The notes: a model not told the origin generated them from the letters alone. Counted from the stretch's first letter, positions 18,962 to 29,418 are shown. The stretch is DNA of 64,000 bases from CAWGJF01 sp963822905 (GCA_963822905.1 CAWGJF010000001.1:1054001-1118000); one strand, 5' to 3'. Made by a program: numbers and translations.

Positions 18962-20431
18962 ATGTTTCAGAAATTAAAAGAACTGACAAAAGATACTGCG
19001 ATTTACGGAATTTCCACGATGGTTGGGAGATTCCTGAATTTTTTGCTTGTTCCTTTTTATACAAATTTATTTCCTCCTGCTGAATACGGAATTATTCAAT
19101 TAATTTATGCTTACATCGCAATACTAAATATTGTATATATTTATGGCCTGGATTCCGCTTACCTGAAGTTTGCAGCCTTTAAGGATGTTGGAGATGAAAA
19201 AGATAATTTCTCAACACCTTACATTGCAATTTTTTTTACTTCGATAGTTTTTAGTTTAATGATTGCTTTTAATAGTAACCCGATTGCTGCCTCACTTAGA
19301 ATTCCTGATAAGTATGAATACCTTATCCAAATTGTTGCTTTGCTTCTTGTATTCGATTCACTTTCAGTAATACCTTATTTAAAACTGCGACTTGAAAGAA
19401 AAGCTGCAAAGTTTTCTCTTTTCAGGTTTATAAATATCCTTGTTAATATTTCATTAAATATTTTTCTAATAATTGTATTGAAGTGGGGAATTGATGCAAT
19501 TGTAATAAGCAATGTAATTGCTTCATTTGTTTCATTCGCATTAGTTACTCCGGAAACTTTTAAATACTTCCGTTTTAAAATTCATTTTGAATTACTGAAA
19601 CGATTATTAAAATTCGGTTTGCCGTATCTGCCAGCAGGTTTTGCCGTGATGATTGTCCAGGTGATTGATGTTCCTATTCTTGAAAAGCTTACAGATTTCA
19701 AAACTGTTGGAATCTATAAAGCAAATTACAGGATGGGGATTTTTATGATGCTTTTTGTGAATATGTTCCAATACGCATGGCAGCCATTCTTTTTAACAAA
19801 TGCAAAAGAAGAAAATGCAAAACAGATGTTTGCAAAAGTTCTCACGTATTTTACATTGGTTGGAAGTATAATCCTTGTTGTGATTTCACTTTTTATTTCT
19901 GATATCGTTCACTTAAAAGTTTCCGGTTATTCCCTGATTGGTCCTGAATATTGGGCTGGCTTAAACATTATCCCGATAGTTTTATTTGCCTACTTAATTA
20001 ATGGAATGTATGTTATTTTTTCTGCCGGAATTTATATTGAAGAAAAAAGTTTGTATGTGCCGTTTATTTCCGGCGCTGGAGCATTAACAAATGTTATTGC
20101 AAACTTTTTGCTGATTCCTATTTGGGGAATTATCGGCGCTGCATTTGCAACATTAATAAGTTACCTGGTAATGACAATCGGCTATTATGTCGTCACTCAA
20201 AAATTTTATAAAATTGATTACGAGTTCAACAGGATTTTCAGGATTTTATCAGGGGTTACCGTTTCAGCGATCATTTATTATTTATTAATTGATAAAGAAT
20301 TTTTTACTGTCTATTTAAAAATCGTATTGATGATTTTGTTTTTTACTTATACATTTTTGTTTGCAGTAAATCGAAATGAAATGACTCAATTGCGGAACAA
20401 ACTGCTACAAAAGAAAAAAGCTAAACTATGA
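18962..20431 (+). CDS. Oligosaccharide flippase / polysaccharide export protein (Wzx/MATE-like)
   Basis: A 489-residue integral membrane protein with about 14 hydrophobic segments. The N-terminus (LTKDTAIYGISTMVGRFLNFLLVPFYTNLF) and the spacing of helices match the polysaccharide biosynthesis/Wzx family, which flips lipid-linked sugar units across the inner membrane. PYLPAGFAVMIVQVIDVPIL near residue 220 marks the second half repeat. Its stop overlaps the dut start (ATGA), so the two are translationally coupled although unrelated in function. It likely serves the polysaccharide made by the cluster at the left of the window. Confidence 0.85.
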   Translation: MFQKLKELTKDTAIYGISTMVGRFLNFLLVPFYTNLFPPAEYGIIQLIYAYIAILNIVYIYGLDSAYLKFAAFKDVGDEKDNFSTPYIAIFFTSIVFSLMIAFNSNPIAASLRIPDKYEYLIQIVALLLVFDSLSVIPYLKLRLERKAAKFSLFRFINILVNISLNIFLIIVLKWGIDAIVISNVIASFVSFALVTPETFKYFRFKIHFELLKRLLKFGLPYLPAGFAVMIVQVIDVPILEKLTDFKTVGIYKANYRMGIFMMLFVNMFQYAWQPFFLTNAKEENAKQMFAKVLTYFTLVGSIILVVISLFISDIVHLKVSGYSLIGPEYWAGLNIIPIVLFAYLINGMYVIFSAGIYIEEKSLYVPFISGAGALTNVIANFLLIPIWGIIGAAFATLISYLVMTIGYYVVTQKFYKIDYEFNRIFRILSGVTVSAIIYYLLIDKEFFTVYLKIVLMILFFTYTFLFAVNRNEMTQLRNKLLQKKKAKL

Positions 20432-20883
20432 GTGAAATAGTGAAAATAAAATTTAAAAGGATAAATAAAAGCCTGGCTGACATTCCCCTCCCTTCATACA
20501 AAACTGCAGGTAGTGCAGGAATGGATATTTGTGCAGCTATAAATGAACGAATAATTGTAAAACCAAACTCATTAGAATTAATTCCTACAAATATTTCAGT
20601 TGAAATTCCTGAAGGATTTGAAATCCAGGTAAGACCAAGAAGCGGACTTGCAGCAAATCATTCAATTGGATTGCTAAATTCTCCCGGAACAATTGATTCT
20701 GATTATCGCGGAGAGATAAAAATTATTTTGATGAATTTTGGTAAGGGAAATTTTGAAATAAAACCAGGCGATAGGATCGCACAACTTGTTCTTGCAAAAA
20801 CATACAAAGCCGATTTAATAGAAAGTGAAGAGTTAAATTTTACTGATCGTGGTGAGGGAGGATTTGGTCATACTGGAAAGTGA
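20428..20883 (+). CDS. dut: Deoxyuridine 5'-triphosphate nucleotidohydrolase (dUTPase)
   Basis: A 151-residue trimeric-type dUTPase that cleaves dUTP to dUMP and pyrophosphate, keeping uracil out of DNA and supplying dTMP synthesis. All five motifs are seen in order: AGSAGMDI, RPRSGLA, LNSPGTIDSDYRGEI with the catalytic Asp, GDRIAQLV, and the C-terminal RGEGGFGHTG arm that closes over the substrate. It overlaps the flippase stop by four bases. Confidence 0.97.
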   Translation: MSEIVKIKFKRINKSLADIPLPSYKTAGSAGMDICAAINERIIVKPNSLELIPTNISVEIPEGFEIQVRPRSGLAANHSIGLLNSPGTIDSDYRGEIKIILMNFGKGNFEIKPGDRIAQLVLAKTYKADLIESEELNFTDRGEGGFGHTGK

Positions 20884-20999
20884 AAATAATATCTTATTTA
20901 AAACTTGTCAATCTTGAATTTACTGCTAAAGATTGAGTAAACTTCCATCCGGGATTCAAGATATTTCCACCCAATCACCCAGGAAATTAATTTTATAAA

Positions 21000-23900
21000 A
21001 TGTCCGAATTTATTCATCTCCATAATCATAGTCATTATAGCTTACAGGATGCTGCCTGCACAGTTGATGGATTGGTAAATGCCGCTGTTGAAAATAATAT
21101 GAAGTCAGTTGCACTTACAGATCATGGTGTAATGTATGGAGCCGCCGAATTTTATAAGAAAGCAACAAAAGCCGGGATCAAACCGATCATCGGGATGGAA
21201 GCCTACATTGTTGCTGAAGGAAGTCGTAAAGAAAAAGGAGCATCAGCAACCAACGGAAAGAGAAAAAAGCATTATCATCATTTAATACTGCTCGCAAAAA
21301 ATCAAACCGGGTATAAAAATTTATCTAAACTTTCAACATTAGGACACACTGAAGGGTTTTATTACAAACCAAGAATAGATCTTGAATTGTTGCAGCAATA
21401 CCACGAGGGATTAGTTTGTCTTTCAGCTTGTGCAAGCGGAGTTGTTTCAGTACATCTTGTCAACGGAGATTTTGAAAAAGCAAAAAGAACAGCAATCACA
21501 TATAAAGAAATTTTTGGAGAAGATTTTTATCTCGAGATACAAAATCATTTTATGGAAGTAGATAAACCCATTCTTGCAGGAATGCCTAAACTTTCAAAAG
21601 AGTTGGGAATCAGCCTTGTTGCAACAAATGATTGTCATTATATAAAACACGATCACGCAACTGCGCATAACATTCTTTTGCTTCTTGGTGATAAAATGGG
21701 TGCAGATTATACCCAGCTTCGATACGGAACTGACCAGGTATATTTTAAATCTTCGAAGGAGATGATAAAGCTATTCAAAGATCATTCTGAAGCTGTTGAA
21801 AGCACACTGGAGATAGATTCAAAAATAGATTTGAAAATGGATTTATCTTCTCATCTTTTCCCTGAATTCCCTATCCCTGAAAATTCTGATTCGAAAAATG
21901 CCGATGATTATTTTGAACAGCTTGCCAAAGAGGGATTGATAAAAAGGGTTGAAAAAATTACAAATGAAGTAGAAGATCGATTCAACTTTGAAATTAATAC
22001 AATCAAGGAAATGGGGTTTTCCGGTTACTTCTTGATTGTTCAGGATTTTATTAACGCATCAAAGAAAATGAATATTCCGGTTGGTCCCGGTCGTGGAAGT
22101 GTTGCAGGAAGTATTGTCGCTTTTGCACTCGGCATTACCGATATCAATCCACTCGAATATAATTTATTGTTTGAAAGATTTTTGAACCCAGCAAGAAGAT
22201 CAATGCCGGATATCGATGTCGATTTTGCTGATGACAAGCGGGGAGAAGTAATTGAATATGTAAAAGAAAAATATGGCGAAAGCTGTGTAAGCCAGATAAT
22301 CACTTTCAATAGATTATCTTCAAAAGCAGTTTTAAGAGATGTTGCCCGTGTTCTTAAAATTCCAATTCCAAAAGTAAATGAAGTAACAAAATTTATTCCT
22401 TCCAAGTTTGGTAAAGTTTATTCTATTGACCAGGCGTTAAAGGAAGTTCCTGAATTAAAATGGTTGAAAGATTCTAAAGATCCTTTGATGCAGGAATGGC
22501 TGAAACATGCAAGAGTTCTTGAAGGAATGAATAGAAATGCTTCAAAGCATGCGGCTGGTGTTGTAATTACTCCGGGCGATGTAAGTGATTATGTTCCGCT
22601 TGCGAATGCAGTATCTCAGGAAGAAATTGTAACACAGTTTAATATGAAAGATATTGAAAGTGCCGGACTTCTAAAAATGGATTTTCTCGGACTTCGCACA
22701 CTTACAATCATTCGCGATTGCATAGCTTTGATAAAGAAAAATTATAGTAAAGAAATTGATATTAATTCAATTCCTTTAAATGATGAAAAAACTTACCAGC
22801 TTTTTTCTAAAGGACAGACTACAGGCGTCTTCCAGTTTGAATCTCCACCGATGAAAGAGTATTTGAAAAAATTAAATCCAACCGGTCTAGCAGATCTTGC
22901 TGCAATGAATGCATTATATCGTCCTGGTCCGATGGATTTCATTGATGAATTTATTGATAGAAAATTCGGCAGGAAAGAAACAAAATATCTCCATCCTGTT
23001 TTAGAAGAAATTTTAAAAGAAACTTATGGAATTATTGTTTACCAGGAGCAGGTGATTCAGATTGCGAATAAAATTGCAGGAATGAGCTTAGCTGAAGCTG
23101 ATATCCTTAGAAGAGCAATGGGTAAAAAAGATCTTCTTGCAATGAAGCAGCAGAAAGAAAAGTTTATTAAGGGTGCAGTTGAAAAAGGAATCAATAAAAA
23201 AGTTTCTACAGAGATTTTTGATGCGATTGATAAATTCGCAAACTACGGTTTTAACAAGAGTCACGCGGTTGCTTACAGTTATATTGCATATCAAACTGCT
23301 TATCTTAAAACTCATTTTACAGCAGAATTTCTTGCAGCCAACCTGACAAATGAATTTGAAAACACAGATAAAGTTTCAAAGTTTTTAGAAGATTGCCGTA
23401 GATTAAAGATAGAAATTCTTCCGCCTGATATTAATCATCCGACTTCTGATTTTGATGTGATGAATGGAAAAATAAGATTCGGAATGTCGGCAATAAAAAA
23501 TGTTGGTCGAGGAGCAGTTGAAGAAATTATTCGTGTGAAAAATATTATCGGAAGAAATTTTACAAGTATTTTTGATTTTTGTATGCAAGTTGATACAAGA
23601 ACAGTTAACAAACGTTCGCTCGAGGGATTGGTTGTTGCCGGAGCTTTTGATGGAATTCATAATAATCGTGCTTCAGTTTTCAACAGTATTGAAACTGCAC
23701 TCGAATTCAGTCATAAGCTTCAGAATTCAAAAATCACTTCGGAAAATAGTTTATTTGCTGATGCTGAAGAAGTGCTTGTCCAGGAACCGGAATTACCGGA
23801 AACTGAAGACTGGTCAGAAAAAGAAAGACTTGCAAAGGAAAGACTGGCGATTGGATTTTATGTCTCGGGACATCCTTTAAAAAAATATATCATTGAATAT

Positions 23901-24446
23901 AAATCATTTTCAAATTACCAGATCGGCGATACTGAGTTACTCGAAGATTCTCAGGAAGTAAAAGTTTGTGGGATCATAACAAGTGTAAGGATGAAAATTG
24001 ATCGTGCAAATAACCAGATGGCTTTTTTTACAGTTGATGATTTTTCGGGTTCTTGCGAGTGTATTATGTTTTCAAAAATATATGAGCAATATGGAAAATT
24101 TATTGTCAGCGAGGAACCGGTTTTTGTCGTTGGAGATCTTGAAAGTAGTGGAGACGCTGTCAAAATTCATGTGAAAAAGCTTCTACCATTGGAGACAGCG
24201 CGAAAAGAATTGAGCAAATCCATTAGTATAGTAATTGATAAAAAAACAGTTAAGCCCGATTCATTGCGATATCTAAAACCAGCAATTCAAAAAAACCAGG
24301 GAAAAGTTTCGGTTTATTTACGGGTTTTTGAAAATGGTGGAAAAGGAAAATTATATTCACTTGAAGATAGGGTTGAATTAAACCAGTCTTTTCTGACAGA
24401 GATAAGCAATTTGTTTTCTGAAGATTCTATTACGTTAAACTTTTGA
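21000..24446 (+). CDS. dnaE: DNA polymerase III subunit alpha
   Basis: The 1148-residue replicative polymerase catalytic subunit. The N-terminal PHP domain begins HLHNHSHYSLQDAACTVDGLV and has TDHGVMYG and CHYIKHDHATAHN, with most metal ligands kept. The palm holds GPGRGSVAGSIVAFALGI and the catalytic acids PDIDVDFADD (Asp404, Asp406) and KMDFLGLRTL (Asp561). Later come the fingers motif YRPGPMDFIDEFI, the tandem helix-hairpin-helix, the OB domain (about 985-1060) and a C-terminal tail-binding domain. No frameshift in 3.4 kb, in contrast to the regions at 0-3 and 12-18 kb. Confidence 0.97.
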   Translation: MSEFIHLHNHSHYSLQDAACTVDGLVNAAVENNMKSVALTDHGVMYGAAEFYKKATKAGIKPIIGMEAYIVAEGSRKEKGASATNGKRKKHYHHLILLAKNQTGYKNLSKLSTLGHTEGFYYKPRIDLELLQQYHEGLVCLSACASGVVSVHLVNGDFEKAKRTAITYKEIFGEDFYLEIQNHFMEVDKPILAGMPKLSKELGISLVATNDCHYIKHDHATAHNILLLLGDKMGADYTQLRYGTDQVYFKSSKEMIKLFKDHSEAVESTLEIDSKIDLKMDLSSHLFPEFPIPENSDSKNADDYFEQLAKEGLIKRVEKITNEVEDRFNFEINTIKEMGFSGYFLIVQDFINASKKMNIPVGPGRGSVAGSIVAFALGITDINPLEYNLLFERFLNPARRSMPDIDVDFADDKRGEVIEYVKEKYGESCVSQIITFNRLSSKAVLRDVARVLKIPIPKVNEVTKFIPSKFGKVYSIDQALKEVPELKWLKDSKDPLMQEWLKHARVLEGMNRNASKHAAGVVITPGDVSDYVPLANAVSQEEIVTQFNMKDIESAGLLKMDFLGLRTLTIIRDCIALIKKNYSKEIDINSIPLNDEKTYQLFSKGQTTGVFQFESPPMKEYLKKLNPTGLADLAAMNALYRPGPMDFIDEFIDRKFGRKETKYLHPVLEEILKETYGIIVYQEQVIQIANKIAGMSLAEADILRRAMGKKDLLAMKQQKEKFIKGAVEKGINKKVSTEIFDAIDKFANYGFNKSHAVAYSYIAYQTAYLKTHFTAEFLAANLTNEFENTDKVSKFLEDCRRLKIEILPPDINHPTSDFDVMNGKIRFGMSAIKNVGRGAVEEIIRVKNIIGRNFTSIFDFCMQVDTRTVNKRSLEGLVVAGAFDGIHNNRASVFNSIETALEFSHKLQNSKITSENSLFADAEEVLVQEPELPETEDWSEKERLAKERLAIGFYVSGHPLKKYIIEYKSFSNYQIGDTELLEDSQEVKVCGIITSVRMKIDRANNQMAFFTVDDFSGSCECIMFSKIYEQYGKFIVSEEPVFVVGDLESSGDAVKIHVKKLLPLETARKELSKSISIVIDKKTVKPDSLRYLKPAIQKNQGKVSVYLRVFENGGKGKLYSLEDRVELNQSFLTEISNLFSEDSITLNF

Positions 24447-24547
24447 CCTAAACAATATTATTTAACCTTTAAGAACTTTTGAAAAGGTTGTTTCCATTTG
24501 AGTGATTTTGTATTATTACTAATAATTTTTGAATAAAGAATATAATT

Positions 24548-25357
24548 ATGGAGCAGGAAAATAATAAAGATTTGTGGGCGGTAATTCTTGGTGCCTCATC
24601 AGGATTTGGAGGTGCTACAGCAATTCAGCTTGCTAAGGATGGATTTAATATCGTTGGAATCCATCTCGACAGGCAAGCAACTATGGATAATGTAAACAAG
24701 ATAATATCTCAAATTCAATCCACAGGTTCACAAGCACTATTTTATAATGTTAATGCAGCCGATCAGTTCAAGAGAGAAGAAATTGTTAAGGAATTAAAAG
24801 ATAAGTTTAATGGAAAATCCATTGTTAAAGTTTTAATGCACTCATTAGCATTCGGAACATTAAAACCATTTATTCCTAAAGAAGGTGAACAGCCACTGAC
24901 TCATTCCCAAATGGAAATGACACTTGATGTTATGGCTAACTCCCTTGTTTATTGGGTGCAGGAATTATATCTAAATAATCTTCTGGCTAAAAAAGGAAGA
25001 ATATTTGCAATGACAAGTTCGGGTGGTCATTCTTCGATTCCTTATTATGGTGCAGTCTCTGCTGCCAAAGCTGCTTTGGAATCCCATGTAAGACAACTTT
25101 CATTAGAACTGGGCGAAATGGAAATTTCAGTTAATGCAATAATGGCTGGTGTTACGGATACTCCGGCTCTTAGAAAAATTCCTGGCAATGTTGAAATGAT
25201 TGAAGTTGCTAAGAAAAAAAATCCCCGGAACCGTTTAACTACACCGGAAGATGTAGCAAAGGTTATATCAATATTTTGTAAAGAAGGTGGTGAATGGATA
25301 AGTGGTGGTCTGATTCATGCCGATGGTGGTGAAGACGTAGTAAGCTACGTCGGTTAA
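24548..25357 (+). CDS. SDR-family enoyl-ACP reductase-like protein (FabL type)
   Basis: A 269-residue short-chain dehydrogenase/reductase. The nucleotide site is GASSGFGGATA near residue 16. The active site reads TSSGG followed by Tyr167 and Lys174, a Y-X6-K spacing found in enoyl-ACP reductases (FabI, FabL), instead of the Y-X3-K of ordinary SDRs. The glycine-rich loop is of the classical GxxxGxG kind, which points to FabL/FabL-like over FabI. If correct it reduces trans-2-enoyl-ACP with NAD(P)H in fatty acid elongation. It is followed by trxA and serA on the same strand. An alternative is another SDR acting on a thioester or sugar substrate. Confidence 0.7.
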   Translation: MEQENNKDLWAVILGASSGFGGATAIQLAKDGFNIVGIHLDRQATMDNVNKIISQIQSTGSQALFYNVNAADQFKREEIVKELKDKFNGKSIVKVLMHSLAFGTLKPFIPKEGEQPLTHSQMEMTLDVMANSLVYWVQELYLNNLLAKKGRIFAMTSSGGHSSIPYYGAVSAAKAALESHVRQLSLELGEMEISVNAIMAGVTDTPALRKIPGNVEMIEVAKKKNPRNRLTTPEDVAKVISIFCKEGGEWISGGLIHADGGEDVVSYVG

Positions 25358-25401
25358 ATTAATTTCATTTTTATAAGAATTAAAAATCAGGGAATAATGT
25401 A

Positions 25402-25722
25402 ATGAAACCAGTTGAATTTACAGATGACAATTTTGAAACAGAAGTACTACAATCAAGTATTCCTGTGTTGATTGATTTCTGGGCAGTATGGTGTGGACCT
25501 TGTAAAATGATTGCACCAATTGTTGAAGAACTTTCTACTGAGTTAGAAGGTAAAATGAAAATCGGGAAACTTGATGTTGATTCAAATCAAAAAACTTCAA
25601 TCAAATATGGTGTGAGAAGCATACCAACCTTATTAGTTTTTAAAGATGGTAAACTTGCGGATACAATAATTGGAGCTGTTCCCAAAACTCACATTGTTGA
25701 TAGACTGAATAAAATAATGTAG
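25402..25722 (+). CDS. trxA: Thioredoxin
   Basis: A 106-residue thioredoxin with the redox motif WCGPC (Cys31, Cys34) after the strand VLIDFWAV, the cis-proline segment RSIPTLLVFKDG, and the C-terminal helix. It reduces protein disulfides in the cytoplasm using electrons from thioredoxin reductase. It has no signal peptide. It stands alone between the SDR gene and serA. Confidence 0.95.
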   Translation: MKPVEFTDDNFETEVLQSSIPVLIDFWAVWCGPCKMIAPIVEELSTELEGKMKIGKLDVDSNQKTSIKYGVRSIPTLLVFKDGKLADTIIGAVPKTHIVDRLNKIM

Positions 25723-25758
25723 CTATTCAGAATTATTATCAATTAAATTTTCCTCTAA

Positions 25759-27342
25759 ATGAAAAAAGTCCTGATATCGGATTCTGTTGATTCCGAATGT
25801 GCATCTATTCTCGAAAATAATAACTTCAAAGTTGATTATCTCACTAAACTGAGTGTTGAGGAATTACACGACAAGATTTCCGATTACAATGTTTTAATTG
25901 TGAGAAGTGCTACTAAAGTAACTTCATCCTTAGTTGATAAAATGAAATCAATGGAAGTTATTGGAAGAGCAGGAACCGGTGTTGATAATATTGATGTTAA
26001 TGCTGCCAGTAGAAAAGGTATCCTTGTGATGAACACTCCCGGTGGAAATACACTTTCTGCTGCTGAACACACAATGGCACTCATGCTATCTGTTTGCAGA
26101 CATATTCCGCAATCCAACAGTTCACTAAGATCAGGTAAATGGGAAAGAAAAAACTTTCAGGGCACAGAATTATCCGGTAAAACACTCGGCTTAATCGGAC
26201 TTGGAAAAATTGGTAAGGAAGTTGCGATCCGTTCAAAAGCATTTGGAATGAAAGTCATCACATATGATCCGCTTCTCTCAAAAGAATCTGCCAATGAAAT
26301 CGGGGTTGAACTTGTCAATCTGGATTCTGTTTTTACTAATTCAGATATCATTTCTGTTCATACGCCGCTTAATGACATAACAAAACATTTGCTTGGTAAA
26401 GAAACTTTTTCATTATGCAAAAAAGGTGTTAAAATTATTAACTGTGCCCGCGGCGGCATTATTGATGAAAAAGAATTGGTTAATGCAATTAATGAAGGAA
26501 CGGTTTCTGCAGCTGGTATTGATGTTTTCGAAAATGAACCACCCGATTTTAGTAGCGAATTGTTAATTCATCCTAACATAGTTTGCACTCCTCATCTTGG
26601 TGCATCTACTGAGGAAGCACAAAAAAAAGTGGCAGTTCAAATTGCTGAGCAGATAAATAATTATTATAAATCAAACTCTCTTGTTGGTGCGATCAATGCT
26701 TCCGGAATGAAAGAGGGTATTATCGAAGAGATTGAACCGTATGTTTCTCTTGCGGAAGTGATTGGAAAGATAAACGGACAATTGCTAAAAAATCAATTAA
26801 AGAAAATAAATATTATTTGTATCGGGGAACTGCTTCATAAATATTCAGATATTTTATCATACTCTGTATTGAAGGGCTTGCTATCTGAAAAACTTGATCA
26901 AACAGTTAACATAATTAACTCTCCGATTCTTGCACAAGAAATGGGAATTATTCACAGCATAACAAAATCAAAGGAACATTCTGATTTTAACAACTTATTT
27001 AAAGTTGATGTAGAAACTGAAAATGAAAAAAGAAAAATTGCGGGCACAGTTTTCGGAAGTAATGAATTAAGAATTGTTAATATTGATGACTACCTGGTTG
27101 AAGTTAACCCGGTTGGAAATCTTTTAATCTATAAAAACCCTGATAAACCAGGTATGCTTGCATCTGTTAGTAAAGTTTTAGCAGCTAACTCAATTAATAT
27201 TGCCGGACTCTCTTTAGGAAGATTTAAACAAGGTGAAGAAGCATTAACAGTGATTAGTATAGATGATATAATTAATAAAAAAGTTTTTTCTGAAATTTCA
27301 TCCATTAGCGGAATAAAAGATATATATACGGTAACTATCTAA
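25759..27342 (+). CDS. serA: D-3-phosphoglycerate dehydrogenase (long form with ASB and ACT domains)
   Basis: A 527-residue PGDH that oxidises 3-phosphoglycerate to 3-phosphohydroxypyruvate, first step of serine synthesis. The substrate-binding domain has GRAGTGVDNIDV and AAEHTMALML. The NAD site is LGLIGLGKIGKEVA. The catalytic residues lie in NCARGGIIDE (Arg), FENEPP (Glu) and PHLGAST (His). Residues from about 320 form the ASB domain of long PGDHs and the last 70 an ACT domain (NPDKPGMLASVSKVLAANSI) that usually senses serine. A second, shorter paralogue is at 52434-53624. Confidence 0.93.
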   Translation: MKKVLISDSVDSECASILENNNFKVDYLTKLSVEELHDKISDYNVLIVRSATKVTSSLVDKMKSMEVIGRAGTGVDNIDVNAASRKGILVMNTPGGNTLSAAEHTMALMLSVCRHIPQSNSSLRSGKWERKNFQGTELSGKTLGLIGLGKIGKEVAIRSKAFGMKVITYDPLLSKESANEIGVELVNLDSVFTNSDIISVHTPLNDITKHLLGKETFSLCKKGVKIINCARGGIIDEKELVNAINEGTVSAAGIDVFENEPPDFSSELLIHPNIVCTPHLGASTEEAQKKVAVQIAEQINNYYKSNSLVGAINASGMKEGIIEEIEPYVSLAEVIGKINGQLLKNQLKKINIICIGELLHKYSDILSYSVLKGLLSEKLDQTVNIINSPILAQEMGIIHSITKSKEHSDFNNLFKVDVETENEKRKIAGTVFGSNELRIVNIDDYLVEVNPVGNLLIYKNPDKPGMLASVSKVLAANSINIAGLSLGRFKQGEEALTVISIDDIINKKVFSEISSISGIKDIYTVTI

Positions 27343-27422
27343 TTTTAGCGGAAAATTTGAGTTATTGACATTTATATCAAAAAAGGTTATTTCTCGGAGG
27401 AAATATTTACTTAAAACAAAGC

Positions 27423-27452
27423 TTGACATAGAAAATAGGTAGTGTTATTTTG
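27423..27452 (+). promoter_or_regulatory. Candidate Bacteroidota-type promoter for the Asp-box T9SS gene
   Basis: TTG (27423-27425), a 19-base spacer and TTATTTTG (27445-27452) approximate the -33 TTG / -7 TAnnTTTG promoter of Bacteroidota, with one mismatch in the -7 box. It lies about 110 bases upstream of the ATG at 27562, which would leave a long leader. Confidence 0.4.
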
Positions 27453-27561
27453 GAATCATTGATAAAATTTAACAATTTTATAATAATATTATTCTAGGGT
27501 CATTTGATATTTAACCTTCGAAATTGTTTAACTAATTATAAACTAACTTAAGGAGAACGTT

Positions 27562-29351
27562 ATGATTAAAAGATTTCCTGTTTTATTTATTCTTTTAGCA
27601 TTGGTTACCTCAATTGCTATTGCACAAAATAGTAATAATACAATGCAAAAAAAGAATCTCGTAATTGATAAACCAACAGTTACTAATAATACAGTACCTG
27701 AAAATGCTTTAGCAGATGGTAATTATATCGAAGCTGATATAATGGCTAATGTATTTGGTACAGGCAGTGCCGATATAAATCCGATTGCTTACGATCCTTA
27801 TTCTAATACTATTGCCTTCGTTCATAGAGCTGATGGAAGTTATGGTACTGGATCAGGTGAACTTTGGTATGATATTTCAACGGATGTTGGAGCAACCTGG
27901 ACAAGGGTTGCATCTATAAATAGTGCGGCAACACAACAGTTATCCAGATATCCAAGCATGTGTATTTCCAACTCTACAAAAGGTGATATAAATTCAACAA
28001 CTGCTGCTTATGCCTGGCCCGAATTATTACCCGGAGCTTCATCTTTTGGATGGCTTGGTTGGGGTGTTGATCAGCCAGTTGGAGCTGGCGCAACATTTTC
28101 AACAATTATAGAAGATGTTAGCGACTTTAGTACCGAGGAACCTATTTGGGCAGATGATAATTCAAACTGGGTATTCTGGACTACAAGAAGTTTATCTCTA
28201 AATGCAGCTGTTACACTTTTAAAACGCAGGATTTTATAACTATTGATGAAGCTGTACCACCTCAGTGGGAAGATTCTGTTTTCAGTAGTAATGGACAATA
28301 TTTTAATGGTGGAGTTTCGCGAAATGGGGTTCAGTATTTCTCAGCAATAGGCTCTTATAATTCAAATATTTGGCCAGCAGGGAATGATGTTAATGGATGG
28401 GCAATGGGTTACACTAAATCAACGGATCTAGGAGTTACATGGAGCGATTTTAGTGTGCCGGATTGGAGATCAATTCCAGCTTTATCAAGATATGACCAAG
28501 AATTTGATTTTGATTCAACAGATGGTACAACAGTTCAATATGATGGTGATATTCAAGTAGATAAATGGGGTTACGTTCATTTGGTTTGTGCATTGACTGA
28601 TACTAATGACTGGTCACATGCCATTGTTGATATTTTTGAAACAGCTTCTGGTTGGGATGGAGAAGTTATATTCCATGGATTAGATATTAAAACATATGGT
28701 GCAGGTCCTGGGTTAGGTCAAATGGGTTCTTCGCCAATGGTAGCAATGGATACGACTGGAACTGTAATGGCTGTCCAGTGGATAAATAAAAGCCCTAACA
28801 CACCTTGGGCAGATGTATATTTCAGTCATAAACGATTAGATGAGGCTGATGCTTGGAGTGTTCCTGAAAACCTAACTATGTCGGATAGTATTAATAATAC
28901 TTGCGCTCATTTAGCTCCCCAATTAAAGGCTAATGGAGATGGTACTTATACTGCCTTTAGTTTATATACATATGTAACAGGTCTTACAGGACCCTACGGA
29001 GATTCAACACAGACTACATCTATTTATGTTGCCCCTGTTCAATTTAGTGAAGTGCCCACTAGTGTTGAAAATGAATCAAATATTCCTTATACATTTGAAT
29101 TGAATCAGAATTATCCTAATCCTTTTAACCCAACAACTCAGATTAAATATTCTGTTGCTGAAAGAGGAAATGTTTCCTTGAAGGTTTATGATATGCTCGG
29201 TAGGGAAGTTGCAACATTAGTTAATACAACTAAAAATGCAGGTTCATATGAAATTAATTTTAATGCATCAAGCCTTGCTTCAGGAGTTTATATCTATAAA
29301 ATCCAGGCTGGAAATTTTATTGATTCAAAGAAAATGATGTTGCTGAAGTAA
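27562..29351 (+). CDS. Secreted Asp-box (sialidase-like propeller) protein with T9SS tail, one frameshift
   Basis: A secreted protein of about 595 residues. It starts with a clear signal peptide (VLFILLALVTSIAIAQ) after an AAGGAG ribosome site. Two exact Asp-box motifs S-x-D-x-G-x-T-W are present (STDVGATW near residue 105, STDLGVTW just after 28410), which mark BNR/sialidase-type beta-propellers. The C-terminus is a T9SS type A tail (LNQNYPNPFNPTTQIKYS, ending SKKMMLLK). The reading moves from frame 1 to frame 3 between about 28205 and 28226, consistent with one lost base; beyond it the sequence TQDFITIDEAVPPQW continues without stop. A terminator follows the gene. No catalytic Arg triad was located, so a sialidase activity is not claimed. 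Confidence 0.75.
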
Positions 29352-29368
29352 AATATTTTACATGATTT

Positions 29369-29418
29369 AACGGGTGGGTTTGCCAAAAAATATTTGGTCA
29401 ATTCGCCCGTTTTTTTTA
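29369..29418 (+). terminator. Rho-independent terminator after the Asp-box T9SS gene
   Basis: A long stem begins AACGGG(T)G and closes with CGCCCGTT, with inner pairing between TTGCCAAA and TTTGGTCAA, followed by a run of T. It separates the Asp-box gene from the TonB receptor gene. Confidence 0.8.

Noticed and set aside
24447..24547. Hairpin AACCTTT...AAAGGTT after dnaE as a terminator
   Set aside because: Seven-base AT-rich stem, large loop and no T-run; not enough to call.
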